Shown piece after piece: positions 24,361 through 37,911 of a DNA stretch of 64,000 bases. This DNA is from Rhizoctonia solani (Eukaryota; Basidiomycota; Agaricomycetes; Cantharellales; Ceratobasidiaceae). The notes beneath the pieces were generated by a model. It did not search any database, had not been told where the DNA came from, and was given only the letters and a program-made list of their open reading frames with translations. How positions within the stretch are numbered: the first letter of the stretch is position 1; the number at the start of each line of letters is the position of its first letter. The stretch covers positions 310,001 to 374,000 of the forward strand of contig NC_057377.1 in NCBI RefSeq assembly GCF_016906535.1, read 5' to 3'. Position numbers and translations under genes: made by a program.

Positions 24361-27300
24361 AAGTAATTGTCTTGGGGGACTGTTTGACCATATTTGCAGC
24401 TTGGCAAAACAAACTTCTAGAGTATGACTGCCGACGTGTATGGGTAGCTGTTTATTGTGTCAGTCGAGATTTGGCGTCAAGGAGCCTCAGGTGCGCTATG
24501 TAGATTGATAATTGTATTCAGTCATCGCGGCTACCTAAACTTGGGTGAATTTACACTCGCGGAGGTTCAAAGCCCGGTCTCGGAAGAAAACGCCGCGAAA
24601 AAAAAAACAGGTTGTCTGTATCGGCGGAAGCTGGAAGAATTCTCAAACCACTCAATTTCTTCTAATTAGCTACGTAGCTTGGTCCTGAGTCGAGGTGGAA
24701 GGCTGAATCATATGACCATATTCCATCATTCCTCTGGATATCGATCAACTCCCAGAGACCCATATGGCTGTATTTTCTATCAGAGAAAGGTAGAATCAGC
24801 AAGCGACGAATATTCGGTGTCAATAAGATCCCACGCGATGTAGTAACGCTCGTGTTATTCTCAAGCGGCCAAGGCCGGGGAACATTTGCACCTCAGAGTG
24901 ACATACGATTCCGGACTAAGGAAAACAACAAGAATAGAGAATATCCACTTGAATTAAAGAGTTTACTGTTTATAGATCGTGTTCGAGACCAAGTGTTAAT
25001 TGTATTTGTTGGGCCTGAGCAATCCTTTGTCATCAGTATCACCCGCCATGGGGCCGGAGCCTCAATACACATTATTCCGGTGGTCTAGTCTGCATATTTA
25101 GGCTCTGCAAGGTTGGCGACTAGCCTGCATATCCGTTCTTGGACGGTAGGTCATATAATGTTAAGTTATTTCACTATGCCCCGCGAAGTAACGGTGTCCG
25201 AGAATAGTTTGTCAAGCCCACACAAAAAATTGAACCCTCGTCATCGAGTATGATAATACAACCTGGCTACGTCCCTTATGACAGCTTCACTTGAGGGATC
25301 AGCATCGAAAAAGGATTGAACAAGCATTTACTTCTCACGACTGGGCGCTGAGTGACGTAGGGTGTTGATTGAAAGGCTAAGCATGGGCTGTGTGGGGATC
25401 TTGATCAAGGTCGACTGCACTCGAGTGCGGGATTGTTCGCCAATGCTCGTAACAAATAAAAGATTCTCTGGTATCCGTCGTTACGGGTTTCCAACTATCC
25501 GTGGAGTGGCTGGAATAGTTTGCCTATGTGGGAGAAACTCGGAATATTGGCTACCATATCATCGTCCCAGCTGCCCGTTCAGGTACGGTAGCTTTCATTT
25601 CAAGTTTATGAAGAAGTTGGACAAATTGATCGATCGCCAAGTCAAATCCCCAGGATCAAATCAAGCAGCAAGCCACTGATCAGCTGACTAAGGGATACAC
25701 AGGGGAACCGTTACAAACCGGGTGTTTGGGTCTGTGACCCTCTTGAGGTATCTCGCCCCAGACGTTTGATCGAATTTTCTCACATTTTGAGATTTATTCG
25801 GTATCTTGGCAAAACATGGGTATTAGTCTCTTTCCAGAACGAACGTGACCCTCGAGTACTGGGGCCCATCAACCCCGGACTGACATCCAATCCCCGCTTT
25901 GGTGGTTTACAGGCTGAGAGAACAAAGAGATTGTAGGGGCAAGACGTCCATCGAGTTCACTTACTTCTGGAAGGGATGTGTATTACCCGCGACACGACTC
26001 TGTTTTCTCATTCACGGATCTCCATTTGAGTGTACTCACGCTCAGTCTAACTTTGTTCTATGATCCCCGGGAGATTGACCAGCTCTCATGCTCTCGGAGC
26101 AAACAGGAAAATGGCCCAATACTCTGAAAGACGACTGTGTCACACCTCTACCGACAGTGATAGATTGCGGCGAAGAACAAAGTCCAGACCACTTTGATTC
26201 ATGGCAAACATTGATCATAATGACCAGCTCTCTCTTTCTGCTCGCCCAAATCTATACCAGCTAGCTGTCACGCATACCGAGTACACAAGAATCTCTTGTG
26301 AAGAGAAAAGCAGTCGAGCGTCTGGGCGACCTCAGTCCGATCGGGATTCAGGGCTAAGCCTGGAGGCAAATAATAGCCTGTCCTGTAATGCATCAAATGA
26401 AGCCCATGGTCACATTATTGCTTAGACAGGATCCTGAGTACGCGAGGGACGAACTAACTGACAGCCCGCCACCCTGTTTTCTCGGGTCTCACCCGCCCAT
26501 TGGGACGCGCATCACTTTGTTCATTACTTAGCGAGCCTGACAAGAATGACATCACGATCGCTAACTAAACCGTACGTGTGCGAGCAATACACTACGCGCC
26601 CATCGACGTGTTACTCCCAAAAGCAGCACGGTTTATCCGACGTTTTATAACTCATGAAATTACAATGTGCCACCCGAATCGTTTCCGCCACATCTCCATT
26701 TAGGAACCTTCTGACGTAAACACAGACGATGTTCCAGAAATAACTTGAATTAATTTTCTAACCGTATCCATGGCTTGTGTGAGCCCAACTACGCACAAAC
26801 TCTCATTACTGCGCAACAGAAAGACTGGACCCCGCGATAACCTTAAGTGCGATAACAAGAAACAACGCAATCGTTGGTATAAGCTCTCCAACGCTGGATC
26901 CGGAACAAAGGTGTATACGAAACGCCTTAACCTAAACCACATTGATATTATCTTGGTAAAGTTTTAATTGCTGTCGATTCTTGATGGTCTTCGCTGAACG
27001 GGAATAATCAAAACAAGGATAGGCTCGAACTTGAAGGGCGCGCGAACTGCTGCGGCAAATTGGTAAAATTCCCCCTTACGAATACAGTATGTCACACTCG
27101 CATGGATGATCCGAGTCATTGTTCTATTGCGCGGTAAGAGAGTGTGCTCAACTGCAAACAAGTGACGACACATCGTATGCGACAGGAGTCGGAACAAGAA
27201 TACACCGCGGTCAGGGTAGTTACGCTCAGGTAATAGTCTACTGTCGCCAAAAAAATATCAGCCCCATAACTCGGACAGTCTTCCAGCTACATCCTTGGGT

Positions 27301-28485
27301 ATTCTTTTGTGATGTCATGAGAGGGAGGAAGGGTGAACACACTAGATTCGGACCATTTGGCTCCGGAGTCGAGATCAGTATACGAATTTAGAGTCTAGGC
27401 AATAACAAAGATTGCTTGTGCACAAATTCCCCATCAGGACAGCCTCATGACTCTCCATCTCTTTTCAGCACAGCGCCCATTCGCCCTGCCACAGAGTACT
27501 CCAGATTATTTCAACACCTCAGTAGAAATATTAAGTACAGTTACTCGTCACGGTGCGCACCAATGTTGACATCACGGGATTAGCGTGTACCGCACAACAA
27601 ATCTGATAAGGTCAGCCTGCATTGATATATTACACATGTTGTTCACTGCTTGATATAGCTTCAAGTAATTCAGAGTAACATAAATTAGCCAATAAACAAT
27701 AAACGATTCAAAACTTCCACTCTCATACACACCTGTACCATACTCTAGCGCAGCCACCCGCCACGGCGCTTCTTCCAGCTGACTCATCTATCAACAACTG
27801 ATCGACCAATTCGAAAGAACGGCCCATATTGCCACGTCTCTACCAAAATATCTACACACTTCTAGCTATTTGACACGTACTCCGAGTACACATCACTCTA
27901 CGTATCACCACCACTACCACCACCACACTTGGTACATTTAAACGAGGTCCTTTTTCCTACCTACTAGTACTCGCTCCTTACTCCCATAGATACACATTAA
28001 AATGGTGGGCATCGCCCTTTAAATTGGCAAGTTGGCTTGGTGCTGAGACTAGGATAAAAGCCGACTGCACACGATATCAAAACCAAAAACGCACGCTATG
28101 CGCAGAATGCACGTGCTGGAAAGACGGTACCTCGTGCGTCCTACAGAGACCGACTGGCGAAAAAGAGCCCGCTTGGGTATACAGCCTTGACTGCGGTTAT
28201 GTTCGTTGTGTTTGGTGGAGGTGAGTTGGTCTTTAAGATCTGATATAGGCAACTCGCCTGACATGTGCTTCGTGGTAACTCAGTGATGTTCGAACTTGTG
28301 AGTCTATTTTACGTCTTTGCCGAAACGTCATAACCTAACTGTTGCTCCAGGTTCGTCTGTTCTTCCTCTAACTTGTCCTGCTTTTGCACATGTACTTTTA
28401 CTATACCCACTCTCGGAATACAAAACCCCCATAAAAACACATTTTACACCTTGCGAGCCAATGCACACACCAACCGCACAACCCA
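24361..28485. other. Long gene-free region
   Basis: More than 4 kb with only short unrelated open frames (none above about 105 codons) and no recognised domain, RNA gene or transposon end. Next to 28.4 kb it includes the 3' flank of the WD40 gene. Confidence 0.45.
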
Positions 28486-30231
<1,746 letters not shown>

Positions 30232-30522
30232 ACTGGGATTACTCTCAATTACTTTGTCGTGGTCCTGAACGCGACGCGCCCAATGTGAATTTGCAATCCA
30301 GCGAGCTAAGCGCCATGGGTCAGACCCTAACCGGTTCCCGCCGATTCGTGCTTGACCAGTACGTGCCTGTGTGTAACCCCAATCCTTGTCTGTGAGTCAA
30401 GACTGGGGGAATTTATTCTCCATAAAAAAGCTGCTATTTATTCTGATGGATGGCTGGACTCGATAGATTCCCATTCGGTTCGGGAACGGACGCATTAAAA
30501 GTTTGATTTTCGGTTTGGAATT
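30232..30522. promoter_or_regulatory. Shared divergent promoter region
   Basis: This 291-bp gap separates the start codons of the WD40 gene (minus) and the ATP synthase subunit e gene (plus), so both promoters and 5' leaders must fit here. No clear TATA box is visible. Confidence 0.5.
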
Positions 30523-30913
30523 ATGGCGAGTCCTGTTGTGAACGTGAGTAGTTGTATGCCTATGCGCCATTATCCTGGATAATAATCGTATACGAAAACA
30601 AGGTGGTGCGATACAGTGCACTTGGGGGCGGAATCCTGTACGGAATCTTCCACCGACGGACTCTCCAAACTCGACTTGACAACGAACGGGCACACGAGCA
30701 GGAGGTGAAACATGAGCATTTGATCAAGCAGGCGAAAGAGGCATGGCAGAGGAAGAAAGACTCCAGCTTGTCTAACCGTAAGTTCCCACCCTATTGTTTA
30801 TTCGTTCATTTCGTTCTTTACTCATCCTGATTTTCCAAGTGATCACCGACCCCGATGATCCTCGATTCGATATTGACAAGCTCATTGCCAAGTACGAGTC
30901 CGAGTCCAAGTGA
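30523..30913 (+). CDS. Mitochondrial ATP synthase subunit e
   Basis: Three exons (30523-30543, 30603-30777, 30840-30913) give 89 residues. The N-terminal hydrophobic segment reads VNVVRYSALGGGILYGIFHR with the GxxxG-type GGGILYG motif that mediates dimerisation of subunit e/g in the inner membrane. A charged coiled-coil-like tail (RAHEQEVKHEHLIKQAKEAW) follows. The length is as expected. The first exon codes only seven residues (MASPVVN), and its downstream acceptor is AAG. Convergent with the glutaredoxin gene. Confidence 0.9.
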
Positions 30914-31099
30914 CACTGAAAAGAATGCATGTAACTTTTTTTTGCTGCACTGCTATAGATTTCGGTTATTTAATTCTCTCGTGGGAGACCAATCGCTTAG
31001 TTTCCTTTTTTAAGATCGACAACAGAACCCTGTCTCAACCGATTCATCTGATCATCCGCATTTATTACGATTAAGTGGCTACAATTTAGGTCCATCTAT

Positions 31100-31767
31100 T
31101 CATGAAGCTGCAGTTCCGAACAACAACTTTTTGATATCTGCATCCTTGTATCCTTCCAAGTCGCTCGATCCACCGATATGTTTCTCAGCTATGGGATCAT
31201 CAGTTCCCACGCCTCTCATTCCATCCGACAACAAAGAAAACTTACCAATAAAGATGTTCGGAACTGTCCTCTGGTTTGTCTTTTCTTGCAAGTGGTTCTG
31301 GATTGCTCCTCCATCTTCGAGCTCGTCGAGTCTACGTATCACGAGTTAACACATGAGCAGCGAGGAAGAGAAGAAACATACTCGAGAATCACCACCTCGA
31401 CTTGATCCTTTTCGTTCACCGCCAAGTTACTGACATAGGTGTTGATTCTGCTCTTGGCCTTGCGGCAGTAGGGGCAGTAGGTTTTGCTGAAGATCGCAAT
31501 CTTCTTCTTGCCGTCCTATCTCCCCCCAATCCGCATGAGCTCCACAGAGTATCGTAAACTAAGGAAGGGACAAACCTTGGTAGTAATAGCGTTATTCACA
31601 GTATCTTGCACAGTCATGTTTAGTTTCTGTTGAGCGGTAGGTCCAGAAGAAGTAGTCGCAAACAATGAAGCCAGCGGGAAAAACCGAAGTGGCGATCGAG
31701 TGGCAGGTGGTAGTCGAGGGATAGATGACGTCCTATGAGCGAGGGTTATAAACGAACGAGTGATCAT
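31100..31767 (-). CDS. Dithiol glutaredoxin (CPYC)
   Basis: Exons 31767-31576, 31515-31382, 31331-31246 and 31188-31100 encode 166 residues. The glutaredoxin fold is complete: KIAIFSKTYCPYCRKAK with the dithiol CPYC active site, VILELDEL, the TVPNIFI cis-proline region and KHIGGSSDLE for glutathione binding. The first 50 residues (MITRSFITLAHRTSS..., rich in R, S and T) look like a mitochondrial presequence. A second in-frame ATG begins MTVQDTVNN just before the core domain. This permits a mitochondrial and a cytosolic form as in yeast Grx2, which is inference. The enzyme reduces disulfides and glutathione-mixed disulfides. Confidence 0.93.
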
Positions 31768-32883
31768 CCAATTTGGTTTTGCTTTGTAAAATCGGAGCTT
31801 GGGGGGGATGAGTGATTGTTATGATGCGGCCGCAACAGCCGAGATGATGTATAAACGGAATACCGATGATGTGATTGGGGTGGAACCCGATGTCCGAGGA
31901 GGTATTTGGATGTGGAGGTCACGTGTGAGTGTATGCGGCTTGTGGTACTTTCTAGATGTTTGGATGGGATGTGATAGTGTGTGTATATATCTAGTACTGG
32001 GTTTAGTGAGATATGATTAAGCAATGGGTGTTTCTGCCAGGATGAATGGCTCTTACTGAGTTATCTAAGCGTCGGCAAAGTTTGCTTAAACGCCGCTTGT
32101 GATGAGATTGTCTGACCGAGCGTATTTCTTGATTAGTGAGGCAGCAAATTGGCGAGAGAACTCGAGTGCAACAGTGCGGATTATATACTCGTGCGGAGAA
32201 CGAAATGGGTGCCAACTACGTAACTTACTATATGTAGACACGAGGCATGCAAGTACGCAAAGAATATGACATTGGATGATATCAGGCAACACGGTAAGCC
32301 TCGAAAGAATACCAGAAATCCACATGATGCCCACATTTTTTCGAGTATCCACAGCCAGGAAAATAGAGTCTGCGCCTTGACGGCACGCAGGGATGAGCTG
32401 GGGATGCGGATTCATGGAACTGCTGGGAGGATTTTGCTTGTCATATAACGCGTGGCGATTTTACGTCTAAGTAATTCTCACTCTTACGGTTGAATGACGT
32501 ACTGTGGCTCATTTCCCTGGGCCTATTTTCATTATCTTGGGGGAGTACTAGTTACCAGCCCGTACGAAACCCGCTTCTTGGACTGCATGTCGATTATCCT
32601 CCTTAACATTTCACAAGTATATCCACAGATACCAGCGTAATTACCCAGCTTCTGAGTATCCTATATACGCACATTATGACATCTACAAATCACGGGAGAG
32701 CATTGACACCCTTGGCCACTGTGTTCTTCTCCAGAGGTACGTGTGTACGTAAGCAGATGGCGCTTACGGCATATAATCAACACGCTGGACGCCAGTAAAG
32801 TCAAACTATAGCACTTGTCTGCCTATCAGCGCAAGCTAATTGCGATATGAAACTCTACGGTTAGCCGAGTTTAAACATGCCGT
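31768..32883. other. Gene-free region
   Basis: It contains the glutaredoxin promoter on its left. Beyond that I see no recognised coding sequence. Confidence 0.45.
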
Positions 32884-34064
32884 ATGCATACACTGGAATC
32901 CGAGCACCAAGGCGCCCGAGTATCAGGGGTCGATCGAGGTTTTCCAATAACAGGGGATGGTAACCTTCATACATGGGACTCCCAATTCAACCAGGGAAGT
33001 CCAACGCATTCTAGAAGTCACACCAATTCAATCATGTCCATCGCTTGCTCACCCAACGGTCTATTTATTGAAACGGATTCCACAGATAACACACTATGTA
33101 TATGGAGTGTACTCGGTGCCCACCTATTCATTGACCCGCTGCAAGGGTACACCGATGTCGTTGAATTGGTGGTATTCCTGCCCAATGGAAATTCCCGCGT
33201 GGCCTCAGGATGAACTGATCAAACAATACGAATTTGGGACACAAACCATGATCATAAACTACTTCACTTACTTTCAGGTCGAATTGGGCAAGTCATATCA
33301 CTAACATGCTCCCCTAATGGCGATCAAGTTGTTTCGGGATCCAGCAATGGTAAAATATGCATATGGGATACCATTCTAGGACAGCTATTACTTACGTTGC
33401 CTGTGCAAGAGGCCGGTCCGATTACATTCCTTCAATACTCGCCTGACGGCGCCAAAATTCTCTGCGGTCATGGTGCTATTTTATTGAAAATATGGGACCC
33501 GGAAACAGGGCAGCCCATCGTACGCTCACTTGAAGAACACACCGAGTCGGTCAATTTTGTTTCCTACTCGCCTGATTCGAATTACATTGCGTCGGCGTCT
33601 AATGATAAAACTGTTGGTGCTTGGAGGGTGAGCGATGGCTGCCCTTCAAGCCCTCCATTTATTGGCCATACCCATGTTGTCATTTCGATAGCTTGGTCTC
33701 CTGATCGTTCTCACGTTGTTTCAGGAGGCGATGGTAAAACCATCACAATCTGGGATGTCCAAATGGACTAAAGAACGTCGGCCCATTGTGCGGGCATAGT
33801 GATCAGGTTTCTTCTGTGACTTTTACACCCAACGGGAGACACGTAGTATTGGGCTCGCACGACAAAACCATCCAAATACGGGACAGCCACAGAGGATTTG
33901 CACAATCTCGGGTACACTTTCCCAGGAATTCATTAGTAAATCTCAGTTCAGCGTCCAAACTCCAGGTACTTTGCATTTACACCGTGCATGTAGGCATTTT
34001 CATCGGAATTCAAGGCCCAATTCTATGTAACTTTGAAAATGAGGGAAGACGGATGGGTCCATGA
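32884..34064 (+). pseudogene. Broken WD40-repeat gene (NLR-type WD40 relic)
   Basis: The frame starting at 32884 contains successive WD40-like units: LHTWDS, TLCIWSV, TIRIWDT, KICIWDT, LKIWDPETGQP, TVGAWRV and TITIWDVQ, with the usual SPDG/SPNG and SGS turns. The frame is broken by a TGA at 33211-33213 inside a conserved SG.TDQTIRIWD unit, and the same frame resumes directly after it. A second break occurs at 33769-33790, where the frame ends and the next blade (CGHSDQVSSVTFTPNGRHV) continues in another frame. No NACHT domain or start region is seen upstream. The blade style matches WD40 domains of fungal HET/NLR proteins, such as the intact one at 48.6-49.2 kb. It is probably a decayed fragment of such a gene; an unusual splice pattern could bypass the TGA but would delete part of a blade. 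Confidence 0.75.
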
Positions 34065-35286
34065 TCGTGAGTCTCACCTAATTCTATAGATTCCTCCTTC
34101 TCTACACCACATCGTTGCTCGGGGAAACACGGTCGCCAAGTTTTCTCCCAATGGTTCCATTCATTTGGATTGGGAGAATGCACTGTTTGGAAAAAATTGG
34201 TCTGCTTGCTACCAACTTGCTTAATTATGATTGTATGTGTTCAGATGTTTGCAGCCAGAGGGATTCGGAATTAGATTGAGATTGTAAAACACGCATACCA
34301 ATCAGAAATTTATTGTTTAATTATGAAGCAACTTCGGATCTGTACTGAAATTGATACTCTAGAACGAATGATGTTGAGGGTAAAGTCGGCCGATTGTAGG
34401 TAATCAGAGCATATTGTTTTTTACCAGTGCATAAAGGCGGGTATGAAATTCATCTATCCTATATAATACATACCATTTTGCTTCTGGTCTAGTACATTAA
34501 TTGGTCTTATGAATAGGTCGGTCATATATATGCTGTGCTTGATTCGCAATGTGATAATATACAAAGAGAGTCGAAGTATGTCAGTGTTGATACTCCCAGT
34601 ATGAGCAATGACACTGGAAGGCCTAGTCAGGTAGACCAGGCTCTCTTTCGGCGAGTCTGGGACGACTGACGGAGGAGGGGGGGGTAGACTTGTACCCCCT
34701 TCAGTTATACATAACACTACTGTTTCACCTTGTCTCTAAAGAGAAAAAGCTTGCAGAATGATCGCGTCTCTATCAGGTGAGTTGCTGAATGCGAGCCGGA
34801 TTACCTCCCTTCCCTACTCTAGTCCTGAACCAGGAAGATTATGAATTATGTCTATAAAGTGTTTGTTCGCCAACTCGATTTCTGCATCCGAGATTACAAT
34901 GCCGGACTCTCAATTAAAATAATTGCAAAGAGAACTATCAGTAAATCGTGCCAAAGGTTCATACGATAAGACTTGTGTTGCACCACCTTTCTTCCTGCTA
35001 AATTTGTAGATTTTTAACATGACAGACAGGCACCAAAGTACCATAAACGTCTTCCGCCCCTGGGCGCCTAACGCCTTTATCCGGACCCGGGTCTAGATTT
35101 ACCAACGGCCGCCCCACTCCCTAGCGCCGGGCGATTGTGGCTTGACGTTGGCCTCGTGGGTTCAAGGCGAGTAAAGACAGAGGTGGCCTGGTACGTGCAA
35201 TCACAGTCACCTGTCTACGTGCATTTTAGACTTAAAACTCACTTTCCCAAACAAACGCGTATCCGCAGTCCCCGCAGCCATACACG
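34065..35286. other. Gene-free region
   Basis: It follows the WD40 relic and holds no recognised coding sequence. The right end is the promoter region of the gene at 35.3 kb. Confidence 0.45.
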
Positions 35287-36887
35287 ATGGTGATCATAGA
35301 CTCGGAAGAATTCAAATCTCCGCGTGGACCGAGAACGGTGGGTAGTATTTGAATGAGCCCAGGTGGGGGTTATTGATAGCCTTGGTCGAGTAGATAAGTA
35401 CCCCGACGCTCTCTTTACCGGCGTACACACCTGTAGACCCACACAACTCGCTCGGCCTACCTCTCCCGCCCCCACGATCACCCGGCGCTCGACCGTCATC
35501 GCCATTCTCAGCCCCGGCGTCAAACTATCTGACGATAAAGCGAGAAAAAGCGGATATAACGGGCTCATGGAACATCAACACTGCTCTTCCTGCTCCCACT
35601 CTGCACCGATCGTTTAGCCTCGGCAGCGACGACGGAGATACCACCTCGGACGGCGGCACAGAAGTTTCCGACCCCTCAACCCAGGCAACAAGCGTCTCGT
35701 CATCGTCATCCCCCTCTACTCCATCGGTGCCGCCCAACTTGAAGTTGCTGACCCCTCGTGGAAAGATCGACGCAGTTATCAGGGTCTGGGGCGGCCCTCG
35801 CGCATGGATCGAGACGGTTTCGCGAGATGAGGATGTGGCAGTGACTTTTGTACGTTTTTAATTCAATTCTCCAGCGTATCATTCTTGGAGTTCTTATCAC
35901 GTCATTTATTTATAGCCACCTGCGTCAGGTGGGGCTCACCGAAGCCCAATCAAACTTTTTGCGAGGTCCACGACTGGGAATGTCCAGGTTCATCTACCCA
36001 TGTCGTTTATGGGCACATTGCGAGTCCCATCCGACGTCGTTCTTCCGCCCAGTTTACGGTCCCAGTCGGTCGTACTCTCGCCGTCGGAGCCTCCAATTGC
36101 CAGGCCACCTATTCCCGACGAATCCCCCGTAAGGGCCAAGTTAGGTTTAACTTCGAGTTCAAATTCAGCAGGCGTAACCTCTAGCTTGGGCTTAGCTTCT
36201 CCCGCCGGTCCACCATTACCCCCACGCTCGGTCTCACCTGCTCCGCCGGCAGCCCCTGTTTCGCCGCCGGCTCCAGGTGCTCTCTCGGCTAGGCTAGAAA
36301 GTCTCGTTACGCCCGTGTCCATGGACCCTGCGAACATCCCCCTTCCAGCTTCGCCGCCTGCTATTTCATCCTCTGACCCTGTAGAGGAATCCGCGCTTCA
36401 AGTCGAGACACCCGCTCAAGAAACTCTTCCTCCTGTCTCTCCCCCCGCGTCCACGCGGAGCATGTCCGGGGGCTCAATTACGCCCACGAGCCAGCCTAAG
36501 CAACTACAGCATCAGCGTTCAGCATCCACGCCCTCCATTCTCTCCCACCCCAACCTCCCAGCCGCAACACACGAATCGTCCGAATCGAGTACGGTGTACT
36601 TTATAGGCGACCTCCTTCGCTCGGGGTACGATACCAATGCACCGGAAAAATGGACCGGGGACGAATTCGTGATCGATAGCGAGTTTGGTCGAGTACGGGT
36701 ATGCTTGTACGGCGAAAAGGCGGATGTCCCATGGACGGAAGACGTCACTCGGTCCGTCAAGGACGTGATGGACTGGAACAAGTGGAAAACTGCGGGCTCG
36801 GACGCCGGGCGTGGATTGATGGAGATGATACCCATGCCCAAGATTAGCGTTGGTGGATTGGGAAGGCGGTTAAAGTTTGGCAAGTAA
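35287..36887 (+). CDS. Uncharacterised fungal protein, proline/serine-rich, DUF7330-like
   Basis: Three exons (35287-35337, 35394-35849, 35916-36887) join in frame into 492 residues: MVIIDSEEFKSPRGPRT, then TLSLPAYTPVDPHNSLGLP, and a core with KREKADITGSWNIN, GKIDAVIRVWGG, RSPIKLFARSTTGNVQVHLP and FMGTLRVPSDVVLP. A long Pro/Ser/Ala-rich linker (36060-36560) splits the core from a C-terminal part with VYFIGDLLRSGYD, WTGDEFVIDSEFGRVRVCLYGEK and a final GRRLKFGK. The short beta-rich segments and VQVHLP pattern recall a family of basidiomycete proteins of unknown function that I associate with DUF7330; that name is from memory and uncertain. No signal peptide or membrane segment is seen. Confidence 0.75.
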
Positions 36888-37567
36888 TTGTTCAATGGAC
36901 TTTTTTCTTCTTGATTTTATGTTTTGATTTTTTGCGCTATCGTTAATTGTGTACATAGTTCTTGTACGTATAAATGTATAAACGTGAACTGAATGGACCG
37001 TCACGATATTTAGACTTGGAGGGATCACTAAAATGGCGTATCAGGAGCCTACGCAAACTATGCAGCTGTGCATGATGTAATGAATGACTATGACCGCCCA
37101 ACTCGGGGCGGCTGAACAAAGGGAGCGCTCAATACTGAACTGTTACATATGTCAGAGGCGTCAGAGTCAACTGGTGTGCTATATTTAGAGCTGCTTCGGT
37201 CTTGGCCATATTGCCGATCACGCCCGCTCCGAAAACCACCAGAACAAAACAAAGCCCAAGCTGCCAACCAGTCCTTCGATTTCAAGAGTGCATTTTTTTT
37301 TATCAAGTAGAATTATTTTCTCAAACTTAAACAAATGTTCTTGTAATCACGTCAACTCGAATACAAGTAATGAGCCAAGGATCCTCCCCAATCAGACACA
37401 AAAAAATCATCAACGAGAACAGTATTTGATCATGAGCCCAAGGATAGTACGAGGTGGGTAAGATTTCAAGAGGTTTGTGTGAGCCTGGATCCTGGGAAAC
37501 TCGGGTAAATACGATGTTTTAGTGATGGGATGAGCCGCCTTACAGTGCACCGTGCTCCGCGCGTTTA
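36888..37567. other. Intergenic region between convergent genes
   Basis: It holds the 3' ends of both flanking genes. No coding sequence is recognised. Confidence 0.5.
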
Positions 37568-37911
37568 CTAGTGCCCACTCTTGCAAACCCACTCGCCACC
37601 CTTGTCGTTCTTATAACACTTGTACCTACGAAACTACTGTTAGTACTAGTTCTAGTTGAACAACATAAAGATGGGCGAGCTTACCCGTGGTTGCAGCATT
37701 TGTTATCACCGCAGCAAGTTTGGTCTTTCTTGCAGCAGTATCCATAATTGCCACACTTGTACCAACCGGGCTTATCCCAGCAGTGGCCATGGCCATCGTC
37801 GGCGCGGGCTACGATTGACTCGGCCTCAATAGGCTCGGGTATAGCATAAGCTACGGCAATGAAAGCAGAAAAGATGAAGAAGACGAATGAGAAAAAGGTA
37901 GAGGTCCTCAT
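37568..37911 (-). CDS. Small cysteine-rich secreted protein A
   Basis: Two exons (37911-37685, 37625-37568) encode 94 residues. A signal peptide (MRTSTFFSFVFFIFSAFIAV, ending near AYA) is followed by a short propeptide with SIVARADD. The mature part has ten cysteines, with doublets in CGNYGYCCKKDQTCCGDNKCC, then GYKCYKNDKGGEWVCKSGH. The density of cysteines and the CC pairs suggest a disulfide-stabilised knottin- or chitin-binding-like fold; I do not recognise an exact family. A related gene lies at 39.7-40.1 kb. The TATA box at 37981-37974 is 63-70 nt upstream of the ATG. Such proteins are typical fungal effector or defence candidates, which is inference. Confidence 0.82.

Noticed and set aside
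33786..34064. Independent gene starting at 33786 with a WD40 unit
   Set aside because: It contains only one blade and continues the preceding relic after a frame change.
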